This document shows positions 7,044 to 14,229 of a DNA stretch of 21,966 nucleotides, piece by piece (within the stretch, counting starts at the first letter, position 1; the number at the start of each line of letters is the position of its first letter). Source of the DNA: JANRKN01 sp033763435 (GTDB lineage: Bacteria > Planctomycetota > Phycisphaerae > Phycisphaerales > UBA1924). Position numbers and translations under genes: made by a program. The notes beneath the pieces were generated by a model. It saw only the letters and a list, made by a program, of their open reading frames with translations. It did no database searches and was not told the origin of the DNA. The stretch lies in the NCBI GenBank assembly GCA_033763435.1, contig JANRKN010000103.1, forward strand, positions 1-21,966, in the 5' to 3' direction.

Positions 7044-8051
7044 TCAGCCCTGGGCGGCGAGGCGGTTGGAATCGTCGATCATCTGCGCGATCGCGTACCC
7101 CTCGGCAAAGCTCGCCGCGCCCGATTCCTTGCCCGTCCGCACCAGCTCCGCGAACGCCTCAAGCTGGCGCTGGAAGCGCAGCTCGTGGCTCTCGACGGTG
7201 ATCTCCTTCTTCTTGTTCGCAAGGTCCATGTGCACGAGCTTGGTCGGGTGGTCGTAGTCGTACGACAGCATGCCGCCCGTGCCGACGAGCGCGACCGTGA
7301 ACCGCGCGGGCTCCGCCCAGCCCGAGACGATCGACCCCGCGACGCCCGCGCCGATGTTGCCCTTGGCCGGTTCAGTCGAGCGCGTGAGGATCGTGCCGCT
7401 CGTCTCGGTGCGCCCGGCCCACTTGTGGTGGAACACCGCCGCGCGGACCTTGCTGGGCCCGACGAGGAAGTGCAGCAGGTCCAGCGAGTGCGAGCCCATG
7501 TCGATCAGCGCGCCGCCGCCCGCGCTCCGCGGGTCGCTGAACCACTTGCTTTCGTGCCCGGGCAGGTCGCAGGCGAAGATGTTCTCAAACCGCACGAGCG
7601 TCCCGATCGCGCCCTCGGCGACCAGCTTCTGCATCTCGCGCACCGCGGGCGTATACCGATGGCAGTACGCGACCGCCGTCTTCACGCTCGCGTGCTTGCG
7701 GGCGCTCTCCGCCAGACGCCGGGCGTCCGACGCGGTGTGCGCCAGGGGCTTCTCGCTCAGCACAGGCACGCCCGCCGCGAGCAGCGACTCGACGATCTCC
7801 ACGCGCGCGAACGGGGGCGTGCACACCACCGCCGCGTCCACCTTCAGCCCCCGGCCTCGCGCCGCCAGCAGGTCCGCGACCGACGCGAACGCCTGGCCGC
7901 CGGTCTGCTCCGCCGCTTTCTGGCGGTTGGCCTCGACGGGGTCCACCGCCGCGGACACGGAAATCTTTCCATTCGTGGCCTTTGCCGCGCCCATGTGCGC
8001 GTTGGCGATCCCGCCGGCCCCAATAATGGCAACGCTGAACGTCTCGGCCAT
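7044..8051 (-). CDS. Gfo/Idh/MocA-family oxidoreductase
   Basis: This 335-residue NAD(P)-dependent oxidoreductase has the loop VAIIGAGGIANAHM (GxGxxA form, 11-16), VVCTPPFARVE, LSEKPLAHT (E100-K101-P102) and GGALIDMGSHSLDLLHFLVG in the C-terminal domain. The frame stays open far upstream over the divergent gene, but family homology begins only at the ATG at 8051. That ATG has GAAGGA about nine bases before it, so this start is chosen. It is the first gene of the minus-strand run and lies 90 bases ahead of the NagB/PIG-L fusion. It diverges from the GHL10 gene at 8160 across a 108-bp gap containing a perfect dyad. It is one of three family members in this locus, probably acting on related sugars; the substrate is unknown. 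Confidence 0.88.
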   Translation of the reverse strand: MAETFSVAIIGAGGIANAHMGAAKATNGKISVSAAVDPVEANRQKAAEQTGGQAFASVADLLAARGRGLKVDAAVVCTPPFARVEIVESLLAAGVPVLSEKPLAHTASDARRLAESARKHASVKTAVAYCHRYTPAVREMQKLVAEGAIGTLVRFENIFACDLPGHESKWFSDPRSAGGGALIDMGSHSLDLLHFLVGPSKVRAAVFHHKWAGRTETSGTILTRSTEPAKGNIGAGVAGSIVSGWAEPARFTVALVGTGGMLSYDYDHPTKLVHMDLANKKKEITVESHELRFQRQLEAFAELVRTGKESGAASFAEGYAIAQMIDDSNRLAAQG

Positions 8052-8072
8052 GTGCCCGTGTCCTTCGAAATC

Positions 8073-8090
8073 GGTTCGCCGGAGCGAACC
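8073..8090. promoter_or_regulatory. Perfect 7-bp inverted repeat in the divergent oxidoreductase/GHL10 gap
   Basis: GGTTCGC (8073-8079) and GCGAACC (8084-8090) are exact reverse complements around CGGA. The dyad sits 21 bases upstream of the minus-strand ATG at 8051 and about 70 bases upstream of the plus-strand ATG at 8160. That is a suitable place for an operator controlling both directions. It could also form a short mRNA hairpin in the minus-strand leader. Confidence 0.5.
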
Positions 8091-8159
8091 CGCTGGTGCG
8101 ATCGTCGTCCGATTCAACGCGAAGGCTTCCTGCCCTCGCGAACACGAGAGAATAGCCGG

Positions 8160-9890
8160 ATGAAGTCCCTCTCTTCCATTGTCCCGGGCCTGTTCACGGT
8201 GCTTTCCCTCGGGCTTTCTGCCCACGCGACCGCGCAATCCGCCCAGCCACCCGCGGAAGTCCGAGGCACGTGGCTCACCACGACGGCCAATGACGCAATC
8301 GCCTCGCCCGCCAACTCCGCCGCGACCATGCGGCGCCTCCGAGAGATCGGCCTCAACACCGTTTTCGTCGAGACCTGGAAAAACGGGTACACCCAGTACC
8401 CCTCCCAAGCGCTCAAAGACATCATCGGCGTCGATCGCCGACCGGCCCTCATGCCGCAGGATCCCTCCGACAAGCCCGGCGCGCTGAAGGCACCGGGCCG
8501 CGATTTGCTCGGCGAAACGCTCATCGAAGCACACCGTCAGGGGCTGCTGTACATCGCGTGGTTCGAGTACGGCTTCATGGCCGCGCACAAGAACACCGAC
8601 AACCACCTTCGCCGCATGAAGCCCGAGTGGCTCAGCCGTGACGCGTCCGGCAACGAAGTCGCGCCCAACGGCTTTGTCTGGATGAACCCGCTCCACCCCG
8701 AGGCCCGGCGTTTCCTGCTCGACCTCGTGCTCGAGGCCGTGGACGCCTACGACCTCGACGGCATCCAGCTCGATGACCGCATCGTCTGGCCCTACTACAC
8801 GATGGGCTACGACGACTACACCAAGAAGATCTACGCCCAGGAGCACAACGGCGCATCGCCCCCCGCCGATCCGAAGGACCCCGCTTGGATGCGCTGGCGC
8901 GCCGAGAAGGTCAACGAGTACTCCAAGATGTTCGTGCAGGAGATCCGCGCCCGCCGTCCCGGGCTCATCATCTCCCTCTCCCCGGCCGTTTATCCCTGGT
9001 GCTACGAGAACTACCTCCTCGAATGGCCCACCTGGGCCGCGTGGACCAGCGCCGACGCGCTCAAGCAGCCCGAGGGATGGCCTGGCAACGCCGTCACGCC
9101 GCGCTGGGACGAGTTCATCCCGCAGGTCTACCGCATGAACTACCCGGCCTTTGAAAAAACCTGGCTCGAGCAGGTCGGCTTCATGAAGTCCATGGGCGCG
9201 GGCCGAGTCTCGGACCTCATCGCCGGCATCCGCGTGGTGGGCGATGGCCCGGACTCGACCTGGGACGATCTCCGCAAGTCGATGGAGCTCGTCCGTTCGT
9301 CGGGCGGCGGCGGGCACGTCCACTGGTTCAGCCGCGGCGTGCTCGACCTTTACCCCCAACAGCTCACCGAGTTCTACGCCGTCGCGTCCAAGGGCCACGC
9401 GCCTCACCCGATGAGGCCCGCCGACTGGCGCCCCGCCCCGCGCGTGCTTGAGTTTGTTCAGACGCGCCGAATCCCCGCCGCGGGCGGTGGGGGATCCATC
9501 GAGCGCGGCGTCTGGTCCTTCGCTGGCGCGCCCGACGGGCGCTACCGCGTCATCGCCCGCACCGACGCCGGCTGGCAGGAGATTGCCCGCCTCCGCATCG
9601 CGCTCGACGCACCCAAGGGTCAGACCCGCGGCTTCTGGCTCACCCACGCCGCATGGCAGCCCGACTTCAGCGTCGTCCGCGAAAGCGCCGAGTGGCGCAT
9701 GACCGGCGGTCCCTACTCCACGCCCCGCGTCACCTCGGGCAGCCCCTTCGGCAAGGACCTCTCCCCGCTGTTCCGCCTCGACCTTCCCACCACGCTGGAA
9801 ACCCCGGAAGGCGCGAAGCCCATCACCTCGGTGGAACTGCTGATCGACCGCCGCGAAGAGATGTCCAAGGCCCCGGGTAGGTCCGAGTAG
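8160..9890 (+). CDS. Secreted GHL10-family (DUF187, YngK/DigH-like) glycoside hydrolase
   Basis: This 576-residue protein is homologous to the glycosyl-hydrolase-like 10 family (PF02638), which includes E. coli DigH (YddW), an enzyme acting on denuded peptidoglycan glycan strands. Residues 1-26 are a signal peptide ending AHATA-QS. The catalytic TIM barrel covers about 33-415: EVRGTWLTT (33-41), GLNTVFVETW (64-73), YIAWFEYGFM, YDLDGIQLDDR (197-207, carrying the acidic residues expected at the active site), IISLSPAVYPW and FIPQVYRMNY (319-328). Residues about 420-576 form a second, apparently beta-rich domain I cannot name. The frame extends upstream, but signal peptide and homology fix the start at the ATG at 8160; the ribosome binding site is weak (GAGAG). 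It probably acts outside the cytoplasm on an amino-sugar glycan. Confidence 0.85.
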   Translation: MKSLSSIVPGLFTVLSLGLSAHATAQSAQPPAEVRGTWLTTTANDAIASPANSAATMRRLREIGLNTVFVETWKNGYTQYPSQALKDIIGVDRRPALMPQDPSDKPGALKAPGRDLLGETLIEAHRQGLLYIAWFEYGFMAAHKNTDNHLRRMKPEWLSRDASGNEVAPNGFVWMNPLHPEARRFLLDLVLEAVDAYDLDGIQLDDRIVWPYYTMGYDDYTKKIYAQEHNGASPPADPKDPAWMRWRAEKVNEYSKMFVQEIRARRPGLIISLSPAVYPWCYENYLLEWPTWAAWTSADALKQPEGWPGNAVTPRWDEFIPQVYRMNYPAFEKTWLEQVGFMKSMGAGRVSDLIAGIRVVGDGPDSTWDDLRKSMELVRSSGGGGHVHWFSRGVLDLYPQQLTEFYAVASKGHAPHPMRPADWRPAPRVLEFVQTRRIPAAGGGGSIERGVWSFAGAPDGRYRVIARTDAGWQEIARLRIALDAPKGQTRGFWLTHAAWQPDFSVVRESAEWRMTGGPYSTPRVTSGSPFGKDLSPLFRLDLPTTLETPEGAKPITSVELLIDRREEMSKAPGRSE

Positions 9891-9914
9891 TCGTTCGCGC
9901 ACGCGCAGGAACCC

Positions 9915-9943
9915 TTGGGCGCGGGCCCACCAGCCGATAGACT
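9915..9943 (+). promoter_or_regulatory. Candidate promoter TTGGGC-17-TAGACT for the dockerin-bearing GHL10 gene
   Basis: TTGGGC (9915-9920) and TAGACT (9938-9943) are 17 bp apart, and TAGACT ends 28 bases before the ATG at 9972. Each box is a weak match to the sigma70 consensus (three of six and four of six). The spacing is optimal and nearly the same pair of boxes occurs at 12696-12724. A small dyad TGGGC/GCCCA (9916-9920 and 9925-9929) overlaps the -35 box. Confidence 0.45.
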
Positions 9944-9971
9944 GTCAGCGATTCGACCGGAGCGATACGAG

Positions 9972-11663
9972 ATGCAGCGACTGATGAGTGCGTTGACGGG
10001 CCGAAACATGATGGTGCGTGCGGTCCTCGCCGCCGCTGGCTTGGCGGTGCTCGCCGCACCGGCCGCGGCCCAGACCCTGCGCGACACCCGTCCCGTGCGA
10101 GGCGCATGGCTCCGCCCGCCCTCCACGCTCAGCGCGCTCGAGACCACGATCCAGGGCCTCGCCAACGCCGGCATCACCGACCTGTTCCTCGAGACGCTCT
10201 ACTGGGGGCAGGCTACCAACCGCTCCAACGTCTTCCCCCGCCGCACGTTCTCCGGCACGCAGGACTATCTCGCGGACTCGATCCGCATCGCCGCCAAGTA
10301 CGGCATGCGCGTGCAGGCGTGGACCGAGACCGGCTACCTTGCCTTCGGCTCGAGCAATCAGGTCGTCGCCGCCAATCCGTCCTGGCAGGTCCGCCACGTC
10401 GACCCCGCGAACACCACGCAGGGCGATATCGCCGGGCAGATCTTCGTCAACCTCGGCAATCCGGGCGTGCGGACGATGATCCAGAACTACTTCCGCGAGC
10501 TGGCCAACGTGACCGGGCTCTGGGGCATCCAGAGCGATTACCACCTCATGCCCCTCGCGCCCTCGGGCACCGCGCCCTTCTCCTACGACGACTGGGCGCG
10601 CACGACCTTTGCCGCTCAGTTTCCCCAGTTCGGCGATCCGCGCATCAGCGCCGCCAACTCCTCGGGTCCCGGTTGGACGACCTGGTTCAACTGGAACATG
10701 AACAACTACTCCCAAGCGCTCAACCTCTTCCAGCAGGCGGTCAACGAGGTCAACTCCGGCATCGACTTCTCCGTCACCGCCTTTGCCGACTGGAACGGCG
10801 CAACCCACCGCTCCAAGATGATCGACCTCCCGACCTGGGGCGCGAACAACTACGCCGAGTTCTTCTACCCCATGTCCTACTTCACTTCCACGACATCCAT
10901 CCGCACCGACGTGCAGCGCGCCAAGACGGCGCTCCCCGGCAAGCGCATCGTCGTCGGGCTCGCGATCACCACCAACATCACCCGTCCGACCCTCACCGCG
11001 CAGCTCAACGCCATCCGCGCTGAGTCCATCGAGGACTTTGCGATCTGGGAGGCGCCCACCCTCGCCAACTCCGCCGCGGTCCAGACCGAGATGAGGAGCT
11101 GGATCACCGGCACCGCGATCAAGCAGCGCGGGGACTTCAACGCCGACGGCTACATCGACGGGCGCGACCGCAACCTCTTCCTCTCGGTCTTCGTTCCCAA
11201 CACCGCCATCCCGGTCAACCCCGGCAACAGCGTCTACAACCTCAACGGCGACGGCGTCATCAACAACACTGACAAGGCCCTCTTCGACACCCAGTTCCGC
11301 AAGTGGCGCTTCGGCGACGATAACGTCTGCGACCAGCGCGACCTCAACGCCTTCCTGAACTGCTGGACCGGCCCCCTCAGCGTCACGCCCCCGGCCGTCC
11401 TCAATCTCTACGACATGGATGCCGACGGCGACGTCGATTACGCCGATCAGCTCATCCTCCACTCGCTGCTCACCGTCACGCTCCCCGCCGACACCGACGT
11501 CAATCGCGACGGCCGGTTCAGCGACCTCGATCTCTACCTCCAGAACACCAATCCCATCGACGTCAACCGCAACGGCGTAATCGACGGCAACGACACCATG
11601 GCCCTCGAGGCTGCGCTCCGCGTCAACGAAATCAACGACATGCGAAACGGCCGCAACCCATGA
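9972..11663 (+). CDS. Secreted GHL10-like protein with C-terminal dockerin/EF-hand-like repeats
   Basis: This 563-residue protein begins with a signal peptide (about 1-34, ending APAAA-QT), followed by a GHL10-like barrel at about 38-378: RPVRGAWLRPP, GITDLFLETLYW, MRVQAWTETGYL, GLWGIQSDYHLM (182-193) and EFFYPMSYF. After about residue 386 come calcium-loop repeats of dockerin type: DFNADGYIDGRD (388-399), LNGDGVINNTD, a degenerate copy with two cysteines near 453-464, DMDADGDVDYAD (481-492), DVNRDGRFSDLD and DVNRNGVIDGND. The ATG at 9972 is chosen because GGAG (9959-9962) lies nine bases upstream and the signal peptide follows; another ATG lies at 9984. The stop overlaps the ROK gene start as ATGA. 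One acidic residue present in the neighbouring GHL10 protein is replaced (D200 there, W184 here). It may be a binding or modified hydrolytic protein anchored through its repeats. Confidence 0.83.
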   Translation: MQRLMSALTGRNMMVRAVLAAAGLAVLAAPAAAQTLRDTRPVRGAWLRPPSTLSALETTIQGLANAGITDLFLETLYWGQATNRSNVFPRRTFSGTQDYLADSIRIAAKYGMRVQAWTETGYLAFGSSNQVVAANPSWQVRHVDPANTTQGDIAGQIFVNLGNPGVRTMIQNYFRELANVTGLWGIQSDYHLMPLAPSGTAPFSYDDWARTTFAAQFPQFGDPRISAANSSGPGWTTWFNWNMNNYSQALNLFQQAVNEVNSGIDFSVTAFADWNGATHRSKMIDLPTWGANNYAEFFYPMSYFTSTTSIRTDVQRAKTALPGKRIVVGLAITTNITRPTLTAQLNAIRAESIEDFAIWEAPTLANSAAVQTEMRSWITGTAIKQRGDFNADGYIDGRDRNLFLSVFVPNTAIPVNPGNSVYNLNGDGVINNTDKALFDTQFRKWRFGDDNVCDQRDLNAFLNCWTGPLSVTPPAVLNLYDMDADGDVDYADQLILHSLLTVTLPADTDVNRDGRFSDLDLYLQNTNPIDVNRNGVIDGNDTMALEAALRVNEINDMRNGRNP

Positions 11664-12583
11664 CCCAGTCCGTCGGCCCTGCGCTCGGGCTGGATATTGG
11701 CGGCACGTCGATCAAGGCCGCAGCGCTCGAGGCCGACGGTTCGGCTCTCACCGCCCGGTCCGACGCGTATGCCCGCCCTTCCGCCGACGAACTGAGGCAG
11801 GGCCTCCTTGCTGTAGTCCGCCGACTGCGCGATGTTGGTGCTCGCGTCGGCCTCATCCGTGCCGTGGGCCTCTGCGCACCGGGCATCTACGACCCCGATT
11901 CGCGGACGATCGTCCGTTCCGTCAACATCCCTGCGCTCCAGGGCCTGCGTCTTCCTGACCTCGTGCGCGAGGCGATCGATCCGCGCCTGCCCGAGCCGCG
12001 GATTGTCACCGACGCGTACGCCGCAGCGATCGACTATCGCCTGGGCCTCGCCGCGCCCATCGAGGGCCGGTTGCTGGCGATCTCCCTCGGCACAGGCGTC
12101 GGCGGCTGCGTGCTCGACGACGCGCCCTCGCCGGCCGAACTCCCCCGTGCGCTCCACGTCTCGGGCACCTCGCCCGGACATCTGGGTCAGGTCGAACTCG
12201 CGCTCGCCGATGACGACGGCTCGGTTCCCGCCGGCCCCGAAGGCGTGCCCGGCATGGTCGAGGCGTATCTGGGGCTGCCAGCGCTTGTACGCCGCTACGG
12301 AACGGACCCCGCCGCGCTCAGCGAGCGCTTGGGTTCGCTCACCGACGGGGACGTCCCGTTCCGCGCGCTCGTCCGCCTGCTGCGCATTGCGCACGCGATC
12401 TACCGCCCTCAGCACATCGCGCTTCTGGGAGGCGTCGGCATGATGCTCGCACCCGCGCTCCCGCGAGTCCACGCCGCGGCCTCGCGCAACCTCACCAGCG
12501 TCGCCCGCCCCGGTTGGACGCTCTCCGCGGGGCGGAGCAGCTACCACGCGGCCCTCGGCGCCGCTCGACTGGCGATCCGCTGA
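11660..12583 (+). CDS. ROK-family sugar kinase-like protein without the family zinc motif
   Basis: This 307-residue protein has the actin-like ATPase plan of ROK kinases: phosphate-1 loop GLDIGGTSIKA (10-20), GLCAPGIYD, TDAYAAA (117-123, keeping the catalytic Asp as D118 although NDAN is usual), phosphate-2 loop ISLGTGVGG (141-149) and ALLGGVGMML near the adenosine site. The ExGH and CXCGXXGC zinc-binding part typical of ROK proteins is missing. The region reads SGTSPGHLGQ (168-177) and then a cysteine-free stretch. It is cytoplasmic. The ATG at 11660 overlaps the stop of the GHL10/dockerin gene as ATGA, so the two are translationally coupled. A role in phosphorylating a sugar released by the neighbouring hydrolases is likely. 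The altered site means glucose or GlcNAc specificity cannot be assumed, and loss of activity is possible. Confidence 0.82.
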   Translation: MTQSVGPALGLDIGGTSIKAAALEADGSALTARSDAYARPSADELRQGLLAVVRRLRDVGARVGLIRAVGLCAPGIYDPDSRTIVRSVNIPALQGLRLPDLVREAIDPRLPEPRIVTDAYAAAIDYRLGLAAPIEGRLLAISLGTGVGGCVLDDAPSPAELPRALHVSGTSPGHLGQVELALADDDGSVPAGPEGVPGMVEAYLGLPALVRRYGTDPAALSERLGSLTDGDVPFRALVRLLRIAHAIYRPQHIALLGGVGMMLAPALPRVHAAASRNLTSVARPGWTLSAGRSSYHAALGAARLAIR

Positions 12584-12623
12584 AAGGCCGATCGCCCCGG
12601 GACTTGTGCTGGTATTGCAGCCC

Positions 12624-12652
12624 CGCGGATGGTTCTCGGCCCTTGATCCGCG
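12624..12652. repeat. 7-bp inverted repeat after the ROK gene
   Basis: CGCGGAT (12624-12630) and ATCCGCG (12646-12652) are exact reverse complements around 15 bases. It lies about 40 bases after the ROK stop without a following T tract, so it is at best a weak 3' hairpin. Apart from this dyad and the promoter at 12696-12724, I see nothing else in the 261-base gap. Confidence 0.3.
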
Positions 12653-12695
12653 CCCGTTCCCGTGGGAAGTGCCCATCGCTTGGTCTGAGTTTTTC

Positions 12696-12724
12696 TTGGG
12701 ACCTCGCCCGCCGCGAGGTAGACT
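12696..12724 (+). promoter_or_regulatory. Candidate promoter TTGGGA-17-TAGACT for the GC-dockerin gene
   Basis: TTGGGA (12696-12701) and TAGACT (12719-12724) are 17 bp apart and each matches the sigma70 consensus at four of six positions. Predicted transcription would start near 12731, leaving a leader of about 110 bases. The pair closely matches 9915-9943. The spacer is almost filled by a perfect dyad, described separately. Confidence 0.5.
12701..12719. promoter_or_regulatory. Perfect 7-bp dyad filling the promoter spacer
   Basis: ACCTCGC (12701-12707) and GCGAGGT (12713-12719) are exact reverse complements around CCGCC. They run from the last base of the predicted -35 box to the first base of the predicted -10 box. 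A dyad in the spacer is a classic operator position. No T tract follows on either strand, so it is not an intrinsic terminator. Confidence 0.5.
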
Positions 12725-12832
12725 GAAGAGCGGACATCACGCCGCCAGCACGCGGAGCCATGTGGCTGCGCGGTCGCTGCCGGTCCATTCGGCCCGCGCT
12801 CCATTGCCGCGGGACTCTCGCATCACCGTCCT

Positions 12833-12838
12833 GGAGGG
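12833..12838 (+). promoter_or_regulatory. Strong ribosome binding site fixing the start at 12845
   Basis: GGAGGG lies six bases before the ATG at 12845 and is the best ribosome binding site match in the window. With the signal peptide immediately after, it makes this start secure. Confidence 0.75.
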
Positions 12839-12844
12839 ACACTC

Positions 12845-14179
12845 ATGAAGATTCGTGCGCTCGCCCTGGCCTGCCTTGCCGGCTTAGCTCTGCCGACGGC
12901 GGCCCAGGCCCAAAATCGCCTCATCCTTGTCAACACACAGGATCTCAGCACGATCTGTAGCTCGTCCAACGCCTTCTTCATCGGCAACAACCCCTCCTCC
13001 GTCGAACTGGTCGGAGACCGCCTCTTCGTCGGCGGCTTCAACAACTCCGGCGTCGGCGGCACCAACACCTACTTCACCGTCATCGGGAACATCTTCGGCA
13101 CCCGCACCTTCCTCCGCCCGGCCGCGAGCGTCATCGCCATGCCCAACTCGCGCGGCTTCACCGGCATGGACTACATGGAAGGCCAGGGCCTTCTCATGAC
13201 CTATGACGCGGGCTCCTTCGGCACCGCCAACCAGGTCCGCCTCTGGGACATCGATACCCAGATCAACCCGATCCTCGTCAGGTCCTCCCCCGCCAGCTTC
13301 AGCCCCCGCGGCGGCTCGGGCCCCGCGTGGGATGCCGGCTTCGATGGTCAGGGCTTCAACGACGGCGTCTCCGTCCGCCCCGTCCCCTCCGTCTTCGACG
13401 GCAGCACCGCTTCCGGCGGCGGCTCGGGCCTCAACCCCGCGCTCCTCTCCGGTGACTCGTTTGACCTGCTCTTCTTCCCCGGCGGCGGCAGCATCTCCAT
13501 CTCCGGCGCACCCCTCCGCGGCACCTTCTGGCGCGACGCCGATATCCACCCGACCAACGGCACCATCGTCGCCCGCGCCGCCGATGACGTCGTCATCGCC
13601 ACGCGCAACGGCGCCAACGATGTCCTCGGCACACGCACCATCGTCACCGGCGGCCTCGATCCGGGTGGCAACGTCCCCCAGACCATCGGCCAGAACGTCG
13701 CCATCATGAATGGCTTCCCCGGCGGCGACGTCATCGTCTACAACAGCCGCGCCCTCACCGCCGCCGGACAGCCCTTTGCAGGCGTCGTCAAGTTCATCAA
13801 CATGAACGGCACTGCCCGCACCATGTCCTTTGAGAACCTCGACGGTTCGCCCGTCACCTTCCCCACCGGCAACGCCTACTACTCCTTCTCCTGGGATGCC
13901 AAGAACCAGCGCCTCGCGATCGCGGACTTCGCGAACCGCATCGCCTGGATCTTCATCGCCAACTGCCCCGCCGACTATGACTCGACCGGCTTCATCGACT
14001 CCGACGACTTCGTGACCTTCGTCGCCGACTTCGCCGAGGGCTGCACCGCCGCTGGCACGCCCGGCGCCGCCGACCCCAACTACTCCTGCTTCGCCAACGC
14101 CGACTTCGACCGCTCGGGCTTCGTCGACTCCGACGACTTCGTTGCGTTCGTCACCGCGTTCTCCAACGGCTGCTTCTAA
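12845..14179 (+). CDS. Secreted protein with C-terminal GC-type dockerin-like double repeat
   Basis: This 444-residue protein has a signal peptide at 1-22 (ending AQA-QN) and a G/N/T-rich, probably beta-propeller-like body at about 25-370. It ends in a tail at 374-444 with two near-identical calcium-loop units: CPADYDSTGFIDSDDFVTFV (374-393) then FAEGC, and ADFDRSGFVDSDDFVAFV (419-436) then SNGC at the very end. Each unit ends in a Gly-Cys pair, as in the GC-type dockerin-like domains known mainly from Planctomycetes. The body is homologous to the truncated protein at 1-494. The gene has its own promoter and leader and a strong terminator, so it is monocistronic. The tail probably anchors or sorts the protein at the cell surface through a partner not visible here. 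The role of the body is unknown. Confidence 0.82.
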   Translation: MKIRALALACLAGLALPTAAQAQNRLILVNTQDLSTICSSSNAFFIGNNPSSVELVGDRLFVGGFNNSGVGGTNTYFTVIGNIFGTRTFLRPAASVIAMPNSRGFTGMDYMEGQGLLMTYDAGSFGTANQVRLWDIDTQINPILVRSSPASFSPRGGSGPAWDAGFDGQGFNDGVSVRPVPSVFDGSTASGGGSGLNPALLSGDSFDLLFFPGGGSISISGAPLRGTFWRDADIHPTNGTIVARAADDVVIATRNGANDVLGTRTIVTGGLDPGGNVPQTIGQNVAIMNGFPGGDVIVYNSRALTAAGQPFAGVVKFINMNGTARTMSFENLDGSPVTFPTGNAYYSFSWDAKNQRLAIADFANRIAWIFIANCPADYDSTGFIDSDDFVTFVADFAEGCTAAGTPGAADPNYSCFANADFDRSGFVDSDDFVAFVTAFSNGCF

Positions 14180-14190
14180 GCCGCCGCACC

Positions 14191-14210
14191 CGCGGGCCCT
14201 CGCGCCCGCG
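14191..14210. repeat. 7-bp GC hairpin just after the GC-dockerin stop codon
   Basis: CGCGGGC (14191-14197) and GCCCGCG (14204-14210) pair around a 6-base loop, 11 bases after the stop codon. No T tract follows. It may assist the true terminator 20 bases downstream or protect the 3' end of the mRNA. Confidence 0.4.
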
Positions 14211-14229
14211 TAAGCATCACGTTCCTCCG

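Noticed and set aside
6993..8159. Plus-strand extension of the GHL10 gene upstream of 8160
   Set aside because: The extra 389 codons are antisense to the oxidoreductase gene, and a proper signal peptide starts at 8160.
8052..9902. Minus-strand extension of the 7044-8051 gene to a 952-residue protein
   Set aside because: The extension lies opposite the GHL10 gene and shows no homology; the oxidoreductase begins at the ATG at 8051 with a good ribosome binding site.
9945..11462. Minus-strand open frame (505 codons) opposite the dockerin-bearing GHL10 gene
   Set aside because: It is a Val/Glu/Asp/Gly-rich shadow of the plus-strand repeats without motifs; the plus strand has signal peptide, barrel and calcium loops.
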